Assembly: GCA_934771475.1 (NCBI GenBank)
Contig: CAKVMD010000007.1
Location: 1 to 60,277, forward strand
DNA length: 60,277 bases
Reading direction: 5' to 3'
Origin: an uncultured Clostridia bacterium
Lineage (GTDB): Bacteria; Bacillota; Clostridia; Christensenellales; UBA1242
The stretch's first letter is position 1; the number at the start of each line of letters is the position of its first letter. Under the pieces are notes generated by a model that was not told where the DNA came from, made no database searches, and saw nothing but the letters and a program-made list of their open reading frames with translations. Positions 18,085 through 25,346 of the stretch are shown one piece after another. A program made the position numbers and the translations under genes.

Positions 18085-18153
18085 TTATCCACAAAATGTC
18101 GACTTATCCACATTTTGAGGTGAGTTATCCACATTTATTTTAAGTTATCCACA
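18085..18153 (+). other. Cluster of four consensus DnaA boxes
   Basis: TTATCCACA occurs four times in the same orientation at 18085, 18104, 18125 and 18145. Spacing is 19, 21 and 20 bp, close to two helical turns, so the boxes face the same side of the helix. The last box lies inside the 3' end of the RluA-family gene. No dnaA, dnaN or rpmH is nearby, so this may be a DnaA-titration or regulatory site rather than oriC. Confidence 0.75.
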
Positions 18154-18971
18154 TTGGCAAATTGAGGCAAACAAATAAATTCTTGCCCGTTTAGGTAAGA
18201 AAGCGGAGAGGATAAGTTTATAAATTTTAAGTGATATGAATGCAAACGCTGATATCTAGCCCTAAACTTTTTGTTGTCTTCATTCTTTCCGTATTTTCCG
18301 TCTCCTATTATTGGATGTCCTAGATAAGCAAGGCTAGCCCTAATCTGATGAGTTTTCCCTGTGAGCAAGGTTGCCTCAACCAAAGAGGACGATGTCGAAG
18401 ATTTTAGCGTATTGAAAATTGTTGCAATTTCCACACTATTTTTTACGGGTTTTTCATAAATTTTGACAAGACTTTTCTCCGCATCTTTTACTAAATAAGC
18501 TTTAAATAAATAGTTTTTAAAAGCGGTTTTGCCTACGACTTCCGCCATGTATTTTTTCTCTATGCTCCCGCTTGAAAAGCCTTTGACAAGTGAGTCCAAA
18601 CTTATCTTGTTTTTAGCAAGCACGATTAAGCCGGTTGTATTGCGGTCAAGCCTGTGCACTGCAAGGGCGGAAAGGCTGTCGGCAAGCCCTCCCTTACCTT
18701 CAATTTCTATTCCGCTTGGTTTGTTTACAATAAGTATGTTTTTATCTTCAAACGCAATATCAAACTTCTTTTCTTCAAGCATCGTTTTGTCGTAGAACAC
18801 TGTGATTTCGCTTCCTTTGTCAACGACTAAGTTGTCTTTGATTTTAAAGTCATCAATGCGAACATCCTTTTGTCTTAAAAGTTTGTTTACCGCTTGATAG
18901 GAGAACCCTTTATCGCATAAAATATTTGCGATTTTGTCTTTTTTATCAGTTTTGAATATTAACTTTTCCAT
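18135..18971 (-). CDS. RluA-family pseudouridine synthase
   Basis: A 278-residue enzyme that isomerises uridine to pseudouridine in rRNA or tRNA. It has an N-terminal S4 RNA-binding domain (residues of about 1-60) and a catalytic domain with the HRLDRNTTGLIVLAK motif, whose aspartate is the nucleophile. Further on are EKKYMAEV, TLLTGKTHQIRASLAYLGHPI and GDGKYG. The architecture suits the RluC/RluD group. The start at 18971 is a guess; another ATG lies at 18989 and neither has a good ribosome site. A TATAAT at about 18975-18980 (reverse) overlaps this choice. The 3' end carries a DnaA box. Confidence 0.9.
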   Translation of the reverse strand: MEKLIFKTDKKDKIANILCDKGFSYQAVNKLLRQKDVRIDDFKIKDNLVVDKGSEITVFYDKTMLEEKKFDIAFEDKNILIVNKPSGIEIEGKGGLADSLSALAVHRLDRNTTGLIVLAKNKISLDSLVKGFSSGSIEKKYMAEVVGKTAFKNYLFKAYLVKDAEKSLVKIYEKPVKNSVEIATIFNTLKSSTSSSLVEATLLTGKTHQIRASLAYLGHPIIGDGKYGKNEDNKKFRARYQRLHSYHLKFINLSSPLSYLNGQEFICLPQFANVDNLK

Positions 18972-19052
18972 GAGATTATAATACAACATTTCTTTTCAAA
19001 AAACTATCATTTTTGATTTAAAATACAAATATAAATAAAAAGAGGAGAATTT

Positions 19053-19304
19053 ATGGTTAAAAATCTTGTAATAAACGATGATATTATGGAAATCTCTGGC
19101 GCGACTAAGGTGGTTTCATCAAGCCCAACACAAGCGGTCATTGAAACAAATGACGGCGGAATTTTAATAAGCGGGACGGATATTGAGGTTAAGAAATTGA
19201 ATTTGGAAGAGGGACAGGTTGCGATTGCTGGCAAGTTTGCCATGTTGAAGTTTGGCTTGCCTACTGGAAAGAAACCTTCACTTTTAAAGAGAATATTTAA
19301 ATAA
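19053..19304 (+). CDS. yabP: YabP-family sporulation protein
   Basis: An 83-residue protein matching YabP/YqfC. It shows the family strands NLVINDDIMEISGATKVVSS, an aliphatic ETNDGGILISGTDIEVKKL and LNLEEGQVAIAGKFAMLKF. In Bacillus, YabP is made in the mother cell and is needed for spore formation. ATG 19053 follows AGAGGAG. Its stop overlaps the start of yabQ by one base, the same order as in sporulating Bacillota. Confidence 0.85.
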   Translation: MVKNLVINDDIMEISGATKVVSSSPTQAVIETNDGGILISGTDIEVKKLNLEEGQVAIAGKFAMLKFGLPTGKKPSLLKRIFK

Positions 19305-19675
19305 TGCTTTATCCGACTTTGAACCAACCACTCACAATCCTTGCAATGTTTGTTGTGGGATTGGCGAGTGGGATAATCGTTGATATTGGTAGACTTTTGG
19401 CGTCCCTTATTGGGGGGCAAAAGTTTTCACGCCACTTTTTTGATTTTTTGGCTGTTATTCTTTCGTGCGCATTGCTTTTATTTGTAAATTTGAAAGTTAA
19501 TTATGGGCAATTTAGACTCTATATAATTTTGATTTTTTCACTTTCTCTTATTCTTGAAAGATTTTTATCTAAAATTTTATGGACATTTCTTGCATCAAAA
19601 TGCTATACTAGCATCGAGAATGTTAAGAAAAAACTCTTTTTGAGGAAGAAAAGTGGACGAAAAAAAGAAAAATAA
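19304..19675 (+). CDS. yabQ: YabQ-like spore cortex membrane protein
   Basis: A 123-residue membrane protein with three or four hydrophobic segments (about residues 8-32, 42-60, 67-95). The YabQ pattern of G-x-x-x-D-x-x-R near the N-terminus (GIIVDIGRLLAS) and a second FFDFLAVILSCALLLFVNLK segment is recognisable, followed by a lysine-rich tail. YabQ is required for spore cortex formation. It directly overlaps yabP and its 3' end overlaps the next, DivIC-like, gene. The assignment rests on context plus topology. Confidence 0.75.
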   Translation: MLYPTLNQPLTILAMFVVGLASGIIVDIGRLLASLIGGQKFSRHFFDFLAVILSCALLLFVNLKVNYGQFRLYIILIFSLSLILERFLSKILWTFLASKCYTSIENVKKKLFLRKKSGRKKEK

Positions 19676-19826
19676 AATTAAAAAGTGGCTTATTTGGGGC
19701 GGACTTATCCTCCTTGTTGTTTTTGTTGTTGTGTCAAGCGCAGTGCTTCATGCCAAGAAAGCCGAACTTGACCGCATCAAAAAAGAAAATGACAGAATTT
19801 CTGAGGAAATTGTAATCATAGTTTAG
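19653..19826 (+). CDS. Short DivIC/FtsB-like septum protein
   Basis: A 57-residue protein from a GTG start with a GAGG site, overlapping yabQ by 23 bases. It has a basic N-terminus, one transmembrane helix (WLIWGGLILLVVFVVVSSAVL, about residues 13-33) and the first turns of a coiled coil (KKAELDRIKKENDRISEEI). This is the DivIC/FtsB layout, and divIC follows yabQ in Bacillus. It stops after only about 20 extracellular residues, whereas DivIC is usually 100 or more, so the gene looks truncated. Confidence 0.6.
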   Translation: MDEKKKNKIKKWLIWGGLILLVVFVVVSSAVLHAKKAELDRIKKENDRISEEIVIIV

Positions 19827-20250
19827 GATATTTATTAGTCTATAAATTGAATAACATATAAATTGATTTGTAAAGCGTCAAATGCGGAGAGAGGGTATTG
19901 GCACAAAATCGCTTGGACAATGGAGTGGTTCGCGCGGGAGTGGAACAAATTGGCACTTGACGCATATAGATGATTAAGCAATTTTGCATTGTTGGACCGT
20001 CATTGCATTCAGAAAGAAATGAAATTTGTGAAGATTTTTAAATTTTTTAGAAAATCTATTAAAATTTTATTGACAAAATAATTTTTTTTTGGTATTATTT
20101 CATTGCAATCATTTTAAAAGTGGTTGTGAAAACACATCTCCCTTTGCTCAGTGGTGGAGCGCGGGGGTTAAGCGCCAACGAAGTGCGTACGGAGTGAAAC
20201 GGAGTTAAACCGATGAGGTTAACTGCCGAGCGCCACAAAAAATTAAATAT
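19827..20250 (+). other. Intergenic region with tRNA promoter and tRNA-like leader
   Basis: No convincing gene. A 31-codon frame (19882-19977, IGTKSLGQWSGSRGSGTNW) lacks a ribosome site and may be a gene remnant. TTGACA (20070-20075) and TATTAT (20093-20098), 17 bp apart, form the tRNA-Asn promoter. The leader repeats the tRNA D-arm (GCTCAGTGGTGGAGCGC, 20146-20162). It also holds GGTTAACTGCCGAGCGC (20217-20233), complementary at all but one position to the anticodon arm of the tRNA downstream. Confidence 0.6.
20070..20098 (+). promoter_or_regulatory. tRNA-Asn promoter
   Basis: Perfect TTGACA at 20070, 17-bp spacer with a T-run, and TATTAT at 20093. Transcription would start near 20105, about 145 bases before the mature tRNA. 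Confidence 0.8.
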
Positions 20251-20325
20251 TCCCCAGTAGCTCAGTGGTGGAGCGCTCGGCTGTTAACCGATAGGCCGTA
20301 GGTTCGAATCCTACCTGGGGAGCCA
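20251..20325 (+). tRNA. tRNA-Asn (GTT)
   Basis: Complete cloverleaf: acceptor TCCCCAG / CTGGGGA, D-arm GCTCAGTGGTGGAGC, anticodon loop CTGTTAA with anticodon GTT, T-arm with GGTTCGAATCC, discriminator G and encoded CCA (20323-20325). The 3' half from 20279 is the left attachment core of the integrated element. The intact copy is on the left; the right end carries only the 3' half. Confidence 0.97.
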
Positions 20326-20330
20326 GTAAA
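20279..20330 (+). repeat. Left attachment core (attL)
   Basis: 52 bp, identical to 33543-33594, covering the anticodon loop to just past the CCA end of tRNA-Asn. The flanking bases differ (C versus A on the left, A versus T on the right). Confidence 0.95.
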
Positions 20331-20435
20331 ATAAGGGGATATAGCGATTTCCCTATACAAAAAATCGCAATTTGCGCCATTTTTGCGCCACTTACTAAAA
20401 CCAATAATATATAAATTGGAAGAAAATTCTTAATT

Positions 20436-20468
20436 AAAAATACTAGGCTTGACCTAGTATTTTTTTTG
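20436..20468. terminator. Terminator at phage left end
   Basis: Stem AAAAATACTAGG / CCTAGTATTTTT with loop CTTGA and a T8 run on the plus strand. It overlaps the PcfJ-like stop codon (TAG at 20443-20445) and faces both ways. On the plus strand it is the first terminator after tRNA-Asn. Confidence 0.85.
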
Positions 20469-21690
20469 TATATTTTTCACCATTGACAAATTTTTTCAAT
20501 CTATTATTAGCCAATTTACACCAATGATTTGCAAATGTCAAAACATTTTCTGGGGGATCGCTATCATTCTTGCCATATATTTGCGAAATTTTATTCTTGT
20601 TTAAATCATATTCTAATGTTGCGAAAGGAGTATCCGGTCGTTCTTTATTCCTTATAAAAAAGATTAAACTTTTTTCATCAATCATTTTTTTGTCATAACC
20701 CATTGTTCCTACACAGTGGCAGAGAATCTTACCTTCATGTTTTAAAGATTGAACACTTGAAGCAATTTTTAAAAGATAATCTTTTTCATATTCTAAAAAT
20801 TTATATTTTTGAGAAATAGCCTTAAAATCTTTATAAAATTTTCTTCGTGACTTCGCTTCTGCTTTTTCTTTTGCTGAATCATATTCATTTATTCTCAAAT
20901 CGTGCATTCTCATAAAATCATGTGGATATAAATTTTTATTCAAAGTCATATCCAATTTTAAATAAACACAAGCATTAATATAGTCGCTAAAATTAGAAAC
21001 GCTTATTCTATTATTCTCCAAGTATTTGATAATTCGTTCTAAATTATTATCTATAAAACTATATTTGAGTAACCCTACCTCACACAAAGATCTCTTATCC
21101 CTAAAATAATCACTTGCATATTCCAAATCGCAATTATGATAAAACCCAAAAATAATACATTGTGAGTTAAAATAAATATATTTATATTTCAAAGAAATTT
21201 TAAATAAATATTTTCGAAACGAGTTGTCTTTTTGTGCAAGGCTTAACATTCTTTTAGTTAAAGGCAAATCCAATTTTAAGAAAAACTCAACAGCTGGATA
21301 TTCTTTATATAATTTTATAATTTTAATAATAGAGTCATATTCACTCAATCTTAAATACTTATATTTTGTTTCCTTTAATATATCCAAATTTAAAATTTTT
21401 GTTGTTAGATTAATATTTTTATATGTAACATCATATTCATCTTTACAATAAAAAGCAAAATAGCCCCAATAACCGAACCCTAAATTTTTATAATAAGTTT
21501 TGTCGTTTGCTGACGATCGTTGCAAAACTTGAACAATCTCCAAACCTTCTTTTTTTGATCTTTTAAAAGCAAAAACTCTTTCAAAAATATCATTGTCTAT
21601 AATTGTAAGCCAAGAACAAAACGATGTTCTTCCACAAGCAAACTCATTTGCATAATCAATCACTCTAGTTGGGACATTATAATCAATCAT
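20443..21690 (-). CDS. PcfJ-like protein
   Basis: A 415-residue protein whose C-terminal third matches the PcfJ domain. It has the cysteine/histidine motif LCHCVGTMGYDKKMIDEKS followed by LIFFIRNKERPDTPFATLEY and an ISQIYGKND segment. PcfJ was named in conjugative plasmids and is found in many phages and plasmids; its function is unclear. The N-terminal part is Tyr/Lys-rich and unrecognised, with a cysteine (CGRTSFCSWLTII). The start has a GAGG site. It is the last gene of the leftward transcript, 9 bases after the preceding small gene. Confidence 0.75.
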   Translation of the reverse strand: MIDYNVPTRVIDYANEFACGRTSFCSWLTIIDNDIFERVFAFKRSKKEGLEIVQVLQRSSANDKTYYKNLGFGYWGYFAFYCKDEYDVTYKNINLTTKILNLDILKETKYKYLRLSEYDSIIKIIKLYKEYPAVEFFLKLDLPLTKRMLSLAQKDNSFRKYLFKISLKYKYIYFNSQCIIFGFYHNCDLEYASDYFRDKRSLCEVGLLKYSFIDNNLERIIKYLENNRISVSNFSDYINACVYLKLDMTLNKNLYPHDFMRMHDLRINEYDSAKEKAEAKSRRKFYKDFKAISQKYKFLEYEKDYLLKIASSVQSLKHEGKILCHCVGTMGYDKKMIDEKSLIFFIRNKERPDTPFATLEYDLNKNKISQIYGKNDSDPPENVLTFANHWCKLANNRLKKFVNGEKYTKKILGQA

Positions 21691-21699
21691 GATTTACCT

Positions 21700-22005
21700 C
21701 TATATGAAATCTGTCAAATTAACATAGTTATGTTCAACACTTTCAAAACTTGAATTTTTAATGTTAAAATAATCATTAATAAATTTCTTTGTTTCTTCTT
21801 CTCCAAAGCAATAACAATCATTAACTTGATGAGCACTAGCAAAATCCCTCATTTTTTCATATAAATCATTAATAGATTTTTCATCATCAATATTAAAATT
21901 GCTTGAAACAGGCAAACATTTTTCTACAACTTTTAAAAGTTCCTTTAATACATTGTTCTCTTGAACTAAATCTTTTTGTTTTCCTAAAAACTCACTTTTT
22001 AACAT
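21700..22005 (-). CDS. Small phage protein, unknown
   Basis: A 101-residue soluble, acidic protein with no family recognised. The start at 22005 (MLKSEFLGKQKDL) is chosen because AGGAGA lies six bases upstream, rather than at 22041. It overlaps the end of the upstream gene by 7 bases. A helical N-terminal half (KELLKVVEKCL) precedes an Asp/Asn-rich C-terminus with CYCFGEEETKKF. Part of the Rep-proximal leftward operon. Confidence 0.65.
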   Translation of the reverse strand: MLKSEFLGKQKDLVQENNVLKELLKVVEKCLPVSSNFNIDDEKSINDLYEKMRDFASAHQVNDCYCFGEEETKKFINDYFNIKNSSFESVEHNYVNLTDFI

Positions 22006-22814
22006 AAACTTTCTCCTATTGCTTTCAAGGCATTCTTGCAACCTTCTTGTTTTTCTTCTGGTATTTGATTTAATAATATTTTCAGTTGACGAATCTCAAC
22101 TTGAATATTATCAAAGATATATTTGAATTTTGTAAGCTCTTCACTGTTTTTTATTTCGTTATAACTTACCTTTTCTCTCAAATTATCAATAGTTCTCTCT
22201 TTTAATTTTAAGCTATATTCCAATGATTCAACTTTGTTTAAAAGCTCTGGGTCTTGCACTGTTTCAACGACTTTCTCAACAGGTTTGTCTTTTTCGATTT
22301 TTAAATTCTCTTTAAGCTCATCTATTTTCCTATTAAGTTTATTTTTATCTTCAAGTGCTTTGTTCGTTTCTTCTTGTGCCTTTGTTTTCTCATCTTTTAA
22401 TTTTCGAATCTGCTCTTTTAACTCGCTAACAGATATTTCTTCTAAATCGTTTTTATCAATAACTTTTTCTTTCAACTCTTCCTGTAATGTGGAAATTAAA
22501 GCAAGTTTTGTTATTCCAACTTTTTCCACTCGAGTGGAAAATTCTTCACCTAAATTTTCCAGCACTTGAATATATTTATATGCTTGCGTTTTCTTTATTC
22601 CAATTACTTTCTCCGTGTAATCTTCAAACGATTGACAATCAATCGCCAAAAATAATTTATTATCTCTAATATTTTTTAAACTTTTTGCTAGTTCTACAAA
22701 TCCATTTTGGATTAATACACCGGCAGAAATTATTGCTTGATGATTTTTTAAAAACTCTTTTTCAACTGCATTTAATTCATTGTCTGTTTTTATAACTAAT
22801 TCGTTTATATTCAT
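21999..22814 (-). CDS. DUF3102-like coiled-coil protein of mobile elements
   Basis: A 271-residue protein. Residues of about 30-115 show the pattern common in plasmid and ICE replication/maintenance regions: LAKSLKNIRDNKLF, then DYTEKVIGIKKTQAYKYIQVLENLGEEF, and VGITKLALISTL, a probable DNA-binding helical domain. Residues of about 130-220 form a long Lys/Glu coiled coil. It may act as a partition- or replication-associated DNA-binding protein; this is inference. A good AAGGAGA site is present. Confidence 0.65.
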   Translation of the reverse strand: MNINELVIKTDNELNAVEKEFLKNHQAIISAGVLIQNGFVELAKSLKNIRDNKLFLAIDCQSFEDYTEKVIGIKKTQAYKYIQVLENLGEEFSTRVEKVGITKLALISTLQEELKEKVIDKNDLEEISVSELKEQIRKLKDEKTKAQEETNKALEDKNKLNRKIDELKENLKIEKDKPVEKVVETVQDPELLNKVESLEYSLKLKERTIDNLREKVSYNEIKNSEELTKFKYIFDNIQVEIRQLKILLNQIPEEKQEGCKNALKAIGESLC

Positions 22815-22839
22815 ATTTTCTCCTTATCAATCACTTTGT

Positions 22840-22938
22840 TTAGCGCTTGTTTTCTCCTTTTAATTCTTTTAGTTGGTTGTCTAAATTTTCATTATACATT
22901 ATTTCATTTTTTCGTAAATATTTTTTATTCACAATCAC
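22840..22938 (-). CDS. Small 32-residue phage protein
   Basis: A GTG start overlaps the TGA of the upstream gene (GTGA overlap at 22935-22938) and an AAGG site lies inside the previous gene's end. The product (MIVNKKYLRKNEIMYNENL...) is highly charged and unrecognised. The overlap supports translation by coupling, but its small size leaves doubt. Confidence 0.45.
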   Translation of the reverse strand: MIVNKKYLRKNEIMYNENLDNQLKELKGENKR

Positions 22939-23585
22939 CTTGCTTTTTTCTTTAACTTCTGATATGCTTTTTGCAAATCCCATATCATGTTAATGAGTTG
23001 ATTTTTTGTTTTATCTTTAAAATATTCAAAATCATATTCTTTAGTTGGATCATAAACTAAAGGTATTTCACTTTCATTAATTTCTTCTTTCCTTTCAGTT
23101 TCATCAACTTTTGAAACCATTGTCGAAGGCTCAACTCCATGAATTAAATCTTTAACAACGATACGAATTTCTTTACAAGTCATATTAGATGCTACAAACT
23201 TTTTATCTATTGCATAATCAATAGATTCTTTTTCCAATGGTAAAAGCTCAAATAATTTTGATGGAGTAAATTCTATAAATTTGCCTTTAAGCTTAACTGT
23301 TGCAACTGTATCATTCTCGCAAAAATATTCATAAGAATTTCTATATCTTGAAACTGCTTTTTTATCAAAACCAAACTTTGCAAGTAGGCTGTAAACATTG
23401 TAATAATCATTATCTTTTGCTTGAAAATATCTATGATTTATATAACTATGTATTTTATATACAACCAAACATAATCCAGCAAAGTTTTTATTTGCATTAT
23501 TAAAACAAGCATTAAGATTTTTTATCCAAAAATTTAATTCTTCGCTTTCAAATTCTATACTATTGTTTATATTAAAATTTTCCAT
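22935..23585 (-). CDS. Phage replication-region helical protein
   Basis: A 216-residue soluble protein, with AGGAGA before ATG 23585. Its central part (YNVYSLLAKFGFDKKAVSRYRNSYEYF, then FTPSKLFELLPLEKESIDYAIDKK and SNMTCKEIRIVVKDL) follows the same scheme as the 271-residue protein downstream and other DUF3102-like or plasmid accessory proteins: a helical recognition region followed by an acidic linker and a C-terminal coiled segment. It is likely DNA-binding and linked to replication. It lies 11 bases after rep. Confidence 0.6.
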   Translation of the reverse strand: MENFNINNSIEFESEELNFWIKNLNACFNNANKNFAGLCLVVYKIHSYINHRYFQAKDNDYYNVYSLLAKFGFDKKAVSRYRNSYEYFCENDTVATVKLKGKFIEFTPSKLFELLPLEKESIDYAIDKKFVASNMTCKEIRIVVKDLIHGVEPSTMVSKVDETERKEEINESEIPLVYDPTKEYDFEYFKDKTKNQLINMIWDLQKAYQKLKKKAR

Positions 23586-23596
23586 AATTTCTCCTC

Positions 23597-24550
23597 TTAA
23601 TCAAAAGGTGTTTCCAAATCTATTGGAATAAGACCTTTATCCAAATTTTCTCTTAAATCATTGTTAATTCTGCACATAGCGATATTGTGTTTATTAAGAT
23701 AGCAAATATCATTAGAATACATAAATAGAGGTTGTTGTTGCATTAGTACTTTTATATCCTTTGGGGTATCAAAACCACAACCAACACATCGTTTTACAAT
23801 TTCAGGAACTATTAAATTCCTAGAATAATAAAATCGTTTTTTAAATATCTCTGTAGAACCAAGAGCTTTTTCAACATATTTCATAACATAAGAAGAACAT
23901 CGGTCTTGACTCGCAATTCTTGTTGCGGTTGTAAACCCGTAAATGAAAGAAGTTATATTATAAATAGTGAGTCCATCAGTTTCTTTCAGTTCATGTAAGT
24001 GTTTCGTTTTATTAAAGTATTCAAGAGAACATACTTTTTTCTTTTTAATAGCCCAGTGGCAACAAACTTTTCCAGTATTAACCAAACCTAACTTTTGCCA
24101 TGGAACACCTCCAATAACTAAATGGAAATGAATATTACCATCTTCATGCCGTTCAAGCACTGTGACATATCTAATTGTTGGGAATTGATGTTGTATGTTA
24201 TTGATAAATTTAACATAAGCCTCATACACAGATTTGTCATCTGTTCTGTTGATTTTATCTTTATCAAATGTCAAAGTGCAGAACCAATCGAAATCATTCA
24301 TTGAAAGAATCATTTTCAACATGGTTTTAGTTCTAGAAATTGAATTAGCACTATTTGCTTGGCATTCTGCAAGAGTATAAGTTCGGAGTTCCCCTGTTTC
24401 GTAATCTAATTTATATCTATATCCTTTATAATCATAAGGACCGCATTTTTTTTCTTTTTTATTGTCCTTAACAAAATATGCAGAACAACTTGTTTTTTCT
24501 TTATACTTTGTTTCTTTTAAGAATAAAGCATAAGAATCAAAAATTTCCAT
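23597..24550 (-). CDS. rep: Rolling-circle replication initiator (HUH endonuclease)
   Basis: A 317-residue Rep. The three HUH motifs are visible: motif 1 WFCTLTFDKDK (about residues 90-100), motif 2 HFHLVIGG (about 142-149) and motif 3 SSYVMKYVEKALG (about 225-237), with two tyrosines as candidate nucleophiles. It would nick the double-strand origin and stay linked to the 5' end during rolling-circle replication. The start at 24550 is preferred to 24565 because of a GAGG site. A C-x-x-C pair near the C-terminus (CVGCGFDTP) may bind metal. The structured DNA at 24.6-24.8 kb just upstream is the natural origin candidate. Confidence 0.85.
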   Translation of the reverse strand: MEIFDSYALFLKETKYKEKTSCSAYFVKDNKKEKKCGPYDYKGYRYKLDYETGELRTYTLAECQANSANSISRTKTMLKMILSMNDFDWFCTLTFDKDKINRTDDKSVYEAYVKFINNIQHQFPTIRYVTVLERHEDGNIHFHLVIGGVPWQKLGLVNTGKVCCHWAIKKKKVCSLEYFNKTKHLHELKETDGLTIYNITSFIYGFTTATRIASQDRCSSYVMKYVEKALGSTEIFKKRFYYSRNLIVPEIVKRCVGCGFDTPKDIKVLMQQQPLFMYSNDICYLNKHNIAMCRINNDLRENLDKGLIPIDLETPFD

Positions 24551-24599
24551 ACTTTTCAACCTCATTTTCTTAAAAGATTTTTTTTTAGTATTCCGTTAA

Positions 24600-24830
24600 G
24601 TGTGTATATTGTCAAGTAGTACACCGCCCCGCAATTCGGGGCAAAGCCCTGAAATTGCGGGGACATAAGTTGTACTTGAAATACAAGTTATATTTGTCTG
24701 CAGTTGCATATTTTGGGGATAAGTGGAAAACTCAAAAATTCACAGTAAATTTAAATTATATTCTGAGTTTACCACTAATCCACAAAATGTGCATGTGGAA
24801 ATATGGATAACTCTCAAAAAGAATATTTAA
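24600..24830 (-). other. Hairpin-rich intergenic region, candidate replication origin
   Basis: Between rep and the next upstream gene lies a nested hairpin: CCCCGCAATT (24627-24636) pairs with AATTGCGGGG (24653-24662), with an inner GGGC / GCCC, flanked by CAAGTA and TTGTACTTG arms. A second hairpin, ACTTG / CAAGT, is at 24673-24688. A third, TCCACA (24779-24784) / TGTGGA (24794-24799), follows. The position directly upstream of rep and the GC-rich stems in AT-rich DNA fit a double-strand and/or single-strand origin. Confidence 0.5.
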
Positions 24831-24886
24831 AACTTAAACTTCATTTAAGCCGAGTAACCCACATTACCACATGCTTACGATTTCTG

Positions 24887-24899
24887 CCGGCGAAGCCGG
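24887..24899 (-). other. Small GC hairpin after the 130-residue gene
   Basis: CCGGC / GCCGG with a three-base loop (TTC on the reverse strand) lies 35 bases past the stop at 24934. No T-run follows, so termination is uncertain. Confidence 0.4.
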
Positions 24900-24933
24900 A
24901 TGAAGAAAAAGGCAAACAAAATAACTAAAAAGA

Positions 24934-25326
24934 CTAACTTTCTTCAATAACATCGGGATACTGCGAAGAACTAGGCAGAACCATAGGAACAGTTGTTTCA
25001 GAAACGGGCTTTTTCTCTTTCTTCTTCGCCTTTGGTTCTTTCTTCCTTTCAATTCCTTGCAGTTCTTTTATCTTCGCCCAAAGGGTAGGATGGAACAACT
25101 TCCAAAGCCAGCAATGAGGCATTGTTGCAATCGCTTCCTTTAATGCAAGGTCTCTTTTTTCATTTTTGTATAGTGGTTTGTCGTAAAGTGCAACATACTT
25201 CATGAGTGTTTTCTCGTTATATTTGATAAACTCATTTGAAGGCTTATTAACCCCGAAGTTATCTTGCATTTTACTAAATTCACTGCCTACAAATTGTGTT
25301 AAATCTGAATAATCTTTTATTTCCAT
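24934..25326 (-). CDS. Phage protein, possibly membrane-anchored by a frameshifted tail
   Basis: A 130-residue protein with a GGAGAGGG site at 25326, directly downstream of the Zot gene. The N-terminal two thirds are helical (FIKYNEKTLMKYVALYD, MPHCWLWKLFHPTLWAKIKEL). The C-terminus is a lysine-rich stretch and a Ser/Pro linker ending DVIEES. Immediately beyond the stop, the -1 frame encodes a transmembrane helix with a basic end (KLVFLVILFAFFFIRLRRQK, about 24882-24943). Either a frameshift removed an anchor or the frames are used alternatively. No family recognised. Confidence 0.6.
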   Translation of the reverse strand: MEIKDYSDLTQFVGSEFSKMQDNFGVNKPSNEFIKYNEKTLMKYVALYDKPLYKNEKRDLALKEAIATMPHCWLWKLFHPTLWAKIKELQGIERKKEPKAKKKEKKPVSETTVPMVLPSSSQYPDVIEES

Positions 25327-25346
25327 TTACCCTCTCCTTTTAAGGA

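Noticed and set aside
18085..18153. Chromosomal oriC
   Set aside because: Four DnaA boxes are present but dnaA, dnaN, recF and rpmH are not, so an origin call is not supported.
19007..19420. Reverse 137-codon frame across yabP-yabQ
   Set aside because: It overlaps two recognisable forward genes that have good ribosome sites and gene order.
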